From Saprospiraceae bacterium (lineage in GTDB: Bacteria > Bacteroidota > Bacteroidia > Chitinophagales > Saprospiraceae), in contig JADKCF010000023.1 in the NCBI GenBank assembly GCA_016714765.1, positions 1-39,547 on the forward strand: 39,547 nt of DNA. The letters run 5' to 3'. Position 1 is the stretch's first letter. Each line of letters opens with the position of its first letter. The notes under the pieces are model-generated. The model was not told the origin of the DNA and did not search any database. It was given only the letters and a program-made list of their open reading frames with translations. Shown piece by piece: positions 34,725 through 39,547 of the stretch. Made by a program: the position numbers and the translations under genes.

Positions 34725-35744
34725 ATGCGTAAGATTACATTAAATATCAGTACATCTCCACATGTGATCATTGGTTTGAGCACAGAAACCATTATGAAAC
34801 ATGTGGTGTATGCCCTTCTACCAGCCGCAGCATTTGGAGTGTATGCTTTTGGATGGAATGCTTTATTGGTGATGATGACTACATCAGTTGGCGCAATATT
34901 AACAGAACATTTTTTATGTAAATGGTCAGACAAACCATCAACAGTAGGTGATTATTCAGCATTGCTTGCAGGTTTATTGCTCGGAATGACATTGCCCCCC
35001 ATTTTTCCGCTGTGGATGGCATTTTTGGGATCTGTGATAACCATAGCATTAGGAAAATTTATATTTGGTGGATTGGGTAATAATGTATTCAATCCGGCAT
35101 TGGTAGGAAGGGCTTTTTTGCAGGCTGCGTTTCCGGTCGCCATTACTACATGGTTACAACCGTTTTTACCCGAAAGATTCTATTCTGTGTCTTCGTCCAT
35201 ATATGCATGGCCATTTATGCGACCCACAGTAGATGCAGTATCAGGAGCGACACCACTTTCAGCCTTCAAATTTGATAATATAAGTACTGATGCCTATGAT
35301 ATGGCCATGGGTATATGCAGTGGCTCCGTAGGCGAAACGAGTACCTTGTTCATAATATTAGGAGGTATTTATCTGGCATGGCGTAAGATGATGAACTGGA
35401 GAATACCGGTATCCATCATACTGACTGTTTTCGCTTTCAGTGCTGTTTTTTATATGATAGATGGGAAAGTATATCCTTCGCCATTTTTTACCATATTTTC
35501 GGGTGGATTGATGTTGGGAGCAATATTTATGGCTACTGATATGGTTTCCTATCCGATCACATCTGCAGGTGTATGGCTGTATGGAGCGATCATTGGGCTG
35601 CTTACGGTTGTCATCAGACTTTGGGGTGGACTTCCCGAAGGAGTAATGTATGCGATATTGTTAGGAAATGCGATTTCACCACATATTGACAACCTGGTCA
35701 GACCGCGTGTGTATGGTACCACTAAAAAACTGAAAGTATCATGA
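34725..35744 (+). CDS. rnfD: Rnf complex membrane subunit RnfD
   Basis: An integral membrane flavoprotein of 339 residues with about nine to ten hydrophobic segments. It carries covalent FMN in the family, attached to Thr in the motif SGATPL (here VDAVSGATPLSAFK, about residue 170). Other conserved blocks are VGDYSALLAGLLLGMTLPP and NVFNPALVGRAFLQ. It starts 4 bases after rnfC and its stop overlaps the rnfG start (ATGA at 35741-35744). Confidence 0.96.
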   Translation: MRKITLNISTSPHVIIGLSTETIMKHVVYALLPAAAFGVYAFGWNALLVMMTTSVGAILTEHFLCKWSDKPSTVGDYSALLAGLLLGMTLPPIFPLWMAFLGSVITIALGKFIFGGLGNNVFNPALVGRAFLQAAFPVAITTWLQPFLPERFYSVSSSIYAWPFMRPTVDAVSGATPLSAFKFDNISTDAYDMAMGICSGSVGETSTLFIILGGIYLAWRKMMNWRIPVSIILTVFAFSAVFYMIDGKVYPSPFFTIFSGGLMLGAIFMATDMVSYPITSAGVWLYGAIIGLLTVVIRLWGGLPEGVMYAILLGNAISPHIDNLVRPRVYGTTKKLKVS

Positions 35745-36436
35745 GTGATCAGAACAAAGGTATAGCACCTGAAGGTTCCGGTGACAAAAAGATGATCTTT
35801 GCCATGGCATCCATAGGTATCATTTGTGCATTTCTTATAGTGGTGACCTACGAAAGTACAAAGGTTACGATAGAAAATAATAGAGCCAAAGCATTGGAAG
35901 ATGCTGTTTTTCAGGTGATTCCCGGTATCACTAAAACGAAAACTTTTCAGCTCAACCCAGATCAGACCTTTACAGAAATGACCACCAATAATCCTAAAAT
36001 CCAAAAGTACTGCGCCGGTTATGATGATCAAGGGGTGTGTAAAGGTGTGGCATTTCAGGGAAGTGGAAAAGCGTATGGTGAAGTATTAAGTCTGCTTTTT
36101 GGATATGACCCTGATCAACAAAAAATTATAGGGTTTTATGTTCTCGAAAGCAAAGAAACACCGGGAATTGGAGATAAAATTGAGAAAGACCCATTTTTGG
36201 CCAATATGAAATCTATGGATGTGGCACTTAATGATGATCATTCTGACTTAAAAAATGAAATAAAAACCGTTAAAAACGGTCAAAAGACCAATGGATGGGA
36301 AATAGATGCTATTACAGGTGCTACGATCACATCACGGGCAGTAGGCAATATACTGAATACAAGCAGTAAGGAGTGGATACCAAAGATATATAAAAACAAA
36401 CAAACTTTTTTATCAAACGTCAAAACTGAAAAATGA
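35741..36436 (+). CDS. rnfG: Rnf complex flavoprotein subunit RnfG
   Basis: A membrane-anchored subunit with a single N-terminal hydrophobic segment (MIFAMASIGIICAFLIVVTYE) and an FMN-binding domain facing outside. The FMN-carrying Thr lies in DAITGATITSRAV near the C-terminus. Another conserved block is GFYVLESKETPGIGDKI. It has 231 residues. It overlaps both neighbours by the four bases ATGA, so it is translated with rnfD and rnfE. Confidence 0.96.
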   Translation: MSDQNKGIAPEGSGDKKMIFAMASIGIICAFLIVVTYESTKVTIENNRAKALEDAVFQVIPGITKTKTFQLNPDQTFTEMTTNNPKIQKYCAGYDDQGVCKGVAFQGSGKAYGEVLSLLFGYDPDQQKIIGFYVLESKETPGIGDKIEKDPFLANMKSMDVALNDDHSDLKNEIKTVKNGQKTNGWEIDAITGATITSRAVGNILNTSSKEWIPKIYKNKQTFLSNVKTEK

Positions 36437-37089
36437 GTCTGACCGATCAAAATAAGACAAATAAAGGTTTTTTCAGCAGCCTTGGAGAACATCAGGGAAC
36501 AGATGACTTTTTGCGAGGGCTTTGGCGTGACAATCCGGTTTTTGTCCAGGTGCTGGGCATGTGTCCTTCATTGGCAGTATCCAATTCAGCCATGAATGCC
36601 TTGGCCATGGGGCTGGCTACTACATTTGTTCTGGCTATGTCCAATGTTTTGATATCAATGCTAAGAAATTTTATACCTAAGGAAGTGCGTATTGCTTCCT
36701 ATATTCTAATTATAGCGACTTTTGTCTCCATGGTGGACTATACGATTCAGGCAGTGAGTGTTGATTTACATAAAAGTTTAGGAGCCTTTATTGCCCTGAT
36801 AGTTGTTAACTGTATCATCTTGAGCCGGGCTGAGGCTTTTGCTTCAAAAAATACTGTAGGCAGATCTTTGATGGATGGATTGGGTATGGGATTGGGATTT
36901 ATGTTTGCATTATTTTGTATAGGAAGTATACGGGAAATTATTGGTTCAGGAACTTTCTTAGGAATGCAGGTGATGCCCGATGCATTTGAGAAGTGGGTCA
37001 TTATGGTCTTGCCTGCAGGAGGTTTTTTTACGTTGGCATGTTTGCTGCTGATTTTCAACCATTTCAAACTCAAAAAAAGTAAAACATGA
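36433..37089 (+). CDS. rnfE: Rnf complex membrane subunit RnfE
   Basis: A small membrane subunit (218 residues, about six helices), paralogous to RnfA and to NqrD/NqrE. The Cys-containing half-helix motifs are GMCPSLAVSNSAMNALAMG and NCIILSRAEAFASKN. In the related Na+-NQR, the equivalent Cys of the two paralogues bind an iron centre in the membrane. It overlaps rnfG and rnfA by ATGA. Confidence 0.96.
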   Translation: MSLTDQNKTNKGFFSSLGEHQGTDDFLRGLWRDNPVFVQVLGMCPSLAVSNSAMNALAMGLATTFVLAMSNVLISMLRNFIPKEVRIASYILIIATFVSMVDYTIQAVSVDLHKSLGAFIALIVVNCIILSRAEAFASKNTVGRSLMDGLGMGLGFMFALFCIGSIREIIGSGTFLGMQVMPDAFEKWVIMVLPAGGFFTLACLLLIFNHFKLKKSKT

Positions 37090-37667
37090 ATAATGAATCA
37101 CTAATGACCATATTTATTAATGCTTGTTTGATTAATAATTTTGTGTTATCTTTCTTTTTGGGAATATGTCCATTTTTGGGAGTTTCCGGCAAGGTAGAAA
37201 CTGCTTCCAAAATGGGGGCAGCCGTGACCTTTGTAATGGTCATCAGCTCTGTCTGTGCCTATGGTATTAATGTATTACTGGCGGCCATCAATGCTCCTTT
37301 TTTACAGTTAATCAGTTATATAGTTGTGATCGCTTCTACTGTACAACTTGTGGAGATGTTTGTAAAAAAAGCAAGCCCTGCCCTATTCAAGGCATTGGGG
37401 ATATTTTTACCTTTGATCACCACGAATTGTGCCGTTTTGGCCATAGCTTTATTACAAACCAGTAAAGGTTATGATCTTTTGCAAAGTGTGACGTTTGCAT
37501 TAGGCGGTGGAAGTGGCTTTACTTTAGCTTTAGTACTAATGGCAGGTTTACGGGAGCAGTTGGATTTTTCTGAAATTTCAGGTATTGCAAAAGGCACAGC
37601 ACTGGTCTTGCTGGTAGGTGGGATATTGTCATTATCATTTATGGGTTTTGCAGGAGTGGGAGGATGA
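37086..37667 (+). CDS. rnfA: Rnf complex membrane subunit RnfA
   Basis: A membrane subunit of 193 residues, the partner of RnfE with inverted topology. It shows NNFVLSFFLGICPFLGVSGK (ends in the Cys-Pro motif) and TTNCAVLAIALLQ, the second Cys. A GGGSGFTLALVLMAGLREQLD block follows, as in the family. It overlaps the rnfE stop by ATGA. The stop codon runs into three tandem 9-bp repeats (37667-37693). Confidence 0.96.
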   Translation: MNNESLMTIFINACLINNFVLSFFLGICPFLGVSGKVETASKMGAAVTFVMVISSVCAYGINVLLAAINAPFLQLISYIVVIASTVQLVEMFVKKASPALFKALGIFLPLITTNCAVLAIALLQTSKGYDLLQSVTFALGGGSGFTLALVLMAGLREQLDFSEISGIAKGTALVLLVGGILSLSFMGFAGVGG

Positions 37668-37693
37668 TCTGAATCATCTGAATGATCTGAAAA
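37667..37693 (+). repeat. Three tandem 9-bp repeats at the rnfA stop
   Basis: ATCTGAATC, ATCTGAATG and ATCTGAAAA follow one another immediately after the rnfA stop codon. They open a 111-base spacer that breaks the tight spacing of the rnfC-A genes. The spacer is probably non-functional DNA grown by slippage. Confidence 0.55.
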
Positions 37694-37778
37694 CTTGAAT
37701 AATGACGAGCAATCGAACGACGATCAATTGAACAATGAATAATGAGTGTTTTATCAACAAATAAACAATAAATTTAAA

Positions 37779-37973
37779 ATGATAAAGTCTTTAATCATAG
37801 CAATAACATGTATAACTGCACTAATGATAGGTTGGCTGCTGGTACAGTTGTTGTGGAAAAAGACATTCAGGGAGTATATCAGTGATGAAGATGTTTTGGC
37901 AGAACGCAGATCATGCAAAAATTGCGGATGTACTGAAGCCTGCGAGAATAAAAGAGAATTAATTAATAATTAA
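37779..37973 (+). CDS. 64-residue membrane protein with CxxCxCxxxC motif, in the Rnf cluster
   Basis: The ATG at 37779-37781 is preferred to a GTG at 37746 that adds 11 polar residues. One membrane helix (residues about 4-26, with Cys11 inside) is followed by a charged linker and the motif C46-K-N-C49-G-C51-T-E-A-C55, then a short polar tail. Its layout recalls two small families: NqrM (DUF539), which delivers iron to the NqrD/NqrE centre of Na+-NQR, and FeoB-associated Cys-rich proteins. RnfA and RnfE are the homologues of NqrE and NqrD, so its place directly after rnfA suggests a role in building the RnfA/RnfE iron site. This is inference; no sequence match to NqrM is shown. Confidence 0.75.
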   Translation: MIKSLIIAITCITALMIGWLLVQLLWKKTFREYISDEDVLAERRSCKNCGCTEACENKRELINN

Positions 37974-38006
37974 TAAAGTATATTTTAAACCATAAAAGGA
38001 AATAAA

Positions 38007-38864
38007 ATGGCACAATTATCAGATTATTTATCAGGAACACATTATAAAGCGATTGTTAGAGGCAACAAACGTATCACGCCACTTGATACGGAAGATATCA
38101 GGGAATTACACATTGAAGTTCAAGATAAATACTTTCACTGCAACGTGGATCAAAGTTTTGGCGTCATAGTCAAATATGTAGGTCCATTTGGGAACAATGT
38201 ACATCACAGACTCTACACTATTGCTAATTCCGATGTTACTTCTTCCGGGTTTCCTGAAATTACGATGTTGGTAAAAAGATGTTATTATGTAGATGATTTC
38301 AGCGGCGAAAAGTACGAAGGTGTTGCATCTAATTACTTGTGCAACAGAAATCCCGGCGATGAACTTTTACTTACGGGGCCTCATTCATTACCGTATGCAG
38401 TGCCTGATGACACAACATCCAATATCATCCTTATTGGTATGGGTACGGGAATAGCGCCGTTCAAATCCTTTGTCAGACATATCTACAAAAATGTTAAGGA
38501 CTGGCAAGGAAAAATCAGACTATTTTATGGTGCTACCAACGGACTTGATTTGCTATATCTCAACGATAAAGAAGGCGATCTGACCAATTATTACGATAAC
38601 AAGACATTTGAAGCCTTTTCTGCTCTGAGCCCAAGACCAAAGTGGGCAGACCCCATTGCTATGGACAAGATGATAGAGGGTCAAGCGGAAGAAATCCGGG
38701 AGATGCTTTCCAAAAATAATACGTATATCTATGTAGCCGGATATGATAAAATACTGACACAACTGGACAATGCGTTTTCAAACATTATTGGCTCCAAAGA
38801 GAAATGGGAAACCAGAAAAGCTGAATTGAAAGCAGGTAAAAAATGGGCTGAGATTATATATTAA
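38007..38864 (+). CDS. Plant-type ferredoxin-NAD(P)+ reductase
   Basis: An FAD enzyme of 285 residues that moves electrons between ferredoxin and NAD(P)+. It has the FAD-binding RLYTIAN (68-74) and ASNYL (107-111), the nucleotide-binding GTGIAPF (146-152), LFYGATN, YVAGYDK, and the C-terminal aromatic Tyr (WAEIIY), typical of plastid/cyanobacterial FNR. The 2'-phosphate pocket looks poor: the family ISREQ...GRMY region reads FSALSPRPKWADP here, with Arg replaced by Ala, so NAD+ may be preferred. It lies between the small Cys protein and rnfB, making a soluble alternative outlet for ferredoxin electrons. BoxA-type reductases have a similar fold, but no box genes are seen. Confidence 0.9.
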   Translation: MAQLSDYLSGTHYKAIVRGNKRITPLDTEDIRELHIEVQDKYFHCNVDQSFGVIVKYVGPFGNNVHHRLYTIANSDVTSSGFPEITMLVKRCYYVDDFSGEKYEGVASNYLCNRNPGDELLLTGPHSLPYAVPDDTTSNIILIGMGTGIAPFKSFVRHIYKNVKDWQGKIRLFYGATNGLDLLYLNDKEGDLTNYYDNKTFEAFSALSPRPKWADPIAMDKMIEGQAEEIREMLSKNNTYIYVAGYDKILTQLDNAFSNIIGSKEKWETRKAELKAGKKWAEIIY

Positions 38865-38955
38865 CAACCTAACAAATGAATGACAAACAGCCGAATCATA
38901 ATTTTTTGTACAGCTTAGAAATTTCAACAAATAATTCAACACAACAGTAAATAAA

Positions 38956-39547
38956 GTGAGCATAATTATCCCCATATTAACTCTCGGATTGCTGACGCTT
39001 GCATTGGCAGGGCTGATTGCCGTGGCCAATAAAAAACTGTATGTCTATGAAGATCCCCGCATCGATCAAGTGGAAGATATGCTGCCACATGCCAACTGTG
39101 GCGCCTGTGGATTCCCTGGTTGCCGACCTTTTGCTGAAGCATTGGTATCTGGTCAGGTATTGCCGGGCAAATGTTCTGTAAGCAGTGATGAAGGCAGGTC
39201 TGCTATAGCCAGTTTTCTGGGTGTAGCCTTGGGTGCAGAAGAAAAAAGAGTCGCCCGATTAGCCTGTAACGGAGGTAAAAATGTAGCCATCAATCAGGCT
39301 TACTACAAGGGTATCAGCACGTGTCAGGCAGCTACATTGATCTCTGGCGGCGGCAAGGCTTGCTCATGGGGTTGCCTGGGATATGGTGATTGTGAAGTTG
39401 TGTGCGATTTTGATGCTATCTCGATGAACGAATTTGGCATCCCTGTCGTAGATGTACAAAAATGCACCGCTTGTGGTGATTGTGTGGAAGCATGTCCTAA
39501 AGGGCTGTTTTCTATCCACCCTATCAGTCACCGACTTTGGGTCGCTT
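38956..39547 (+). CDS. rnfB: Rnf complex iron-sulfur subunit RnfB, partial at the right edge
   Basis: The subunit that takes electrons from ferredoxin. It starts with GTG at 38956 (VSIIIPILTLGLLTLALAGL membrane anchor), the only start that includes the whole helix. Next is the typical HANCGACGFPGC site (Cys48, 51 and 56; a 4Fe-4S site of the CxxCxxxxC type), then GGKACSWGCLGYGDCEVVCDF, then the ferredoxin motif C170/173/176/180 (KCTACGDCVEACP). The frame is open to the last base, about 197 residues; the second ferredoxin cluster and the C-terminus lie beyond. In clostridial rnf operons B directly follows A; here the small Cys protein and the reductase lie between. Confidence 0.93.
   Translation, partial: MSIIIPILTLGLLTLALAGLIAVANKKLYVYEDPRIDQVEDMLPHANCGACGFPGCRPFAEALVSGQVLPGKCSVSSDEGRSAIASFLGVALGAEEKRVARLACNGGKNVAINQAYYKGISTCQAATLISGGGKACSWGCLGYGDCEVVCDFDAISMNEFGIPVVDVQKCTACGDCVEACPKGLFSIHPISHRLWVA

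Noticed and set aside
1..39547. CRISPR arrays, tRNA or rRNA genes
   Set aside because: No regularly spaced repeats and no cloverleaf or T-loop (GGTTCRANYCC) patterns were found in the intergenic stretches; a covariance-model scan was not possible.

Overview
The window is a roughly 40% GC segment of a Bacteroidota chromosome, most likely from the Saprospiria/Cytophagia side of the phylum; the lineage is inferred from gene content, not from a marker search. The main clues are a PorP/SprF-family type IX secretion protein, an LptE-like lipoprotein, an S46 dipeptidyl-peptidase, many signal-peptide outer-membrane proteins, weak Shine-Dalgarno sites, and Bacteroidota-type promoters (TTTG, then 19-21 bases, then TAnnTTTG) in front of many genes.

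Positions 1-12.9 kb hold housekeeping and envelope genes: the edge of an unidentified gene, glycogen synthase (glgA), a MITE-like inverted-repeat element, an OmpA-family lipoprotein, an S46 peptidase, an MBL-fold hydrolase, typA, a DEAD-box RNA helicase, a fatty-acid desaturase, an lptE-like lipoprotein and a TPR/TonB-C protein. Positions 13-21.5 kb are all minus strand: topA, trmD, an FKBP isomerase, an M20 dipeptidase, a prolyl oligopeptidase and a thioredoxin-like protein. Positions 21.6-28 kb hold a VOC protein, a beta-barrel protein, then a tight glycosyltransferase-ribB-GNAT run, the PorP/SprF protein and an NlpC/P60-fold protein that lacks its catalytic cysteine.

Positions 28.4-39.5 kb are the most interesting part, a plus-strand redox cluster. 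A very large (1634 aa) pyruvate:ferredoxin-oxidoreductase-like enzyme with an extra C-terminal ferredoxin-like domain is followed by rnfC-D-G-E-A, a 64-residue membrane protein with a CxxCxCxxxC motif, a plant-type ferredoxin-NAD(P)+ reductase, and rnfB, which runs off the window. The genes would let 2-oxoacid oxidation reduce ferredoxin, whose electrons go either to NAD+ through the ion-pumping Rnf complex or to NAD(P)+ through the soluble reductase. The small Cys protein resembles, in layout only, the NqrM iron-delivery factor of the related Na+-NQR complex, and may be an undescribed Rnf maturation or assembly factor.

Four genes (glgA, the OmpA-like gene, the S46 peptidase and topA) carry apparent stops or frameshifts. 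Most are repaired by one-base changes in short homopolymers, and topA is essential, so sequencing or assembly indels are the likeliest cause. Translations from this window should be treated with that in mind.
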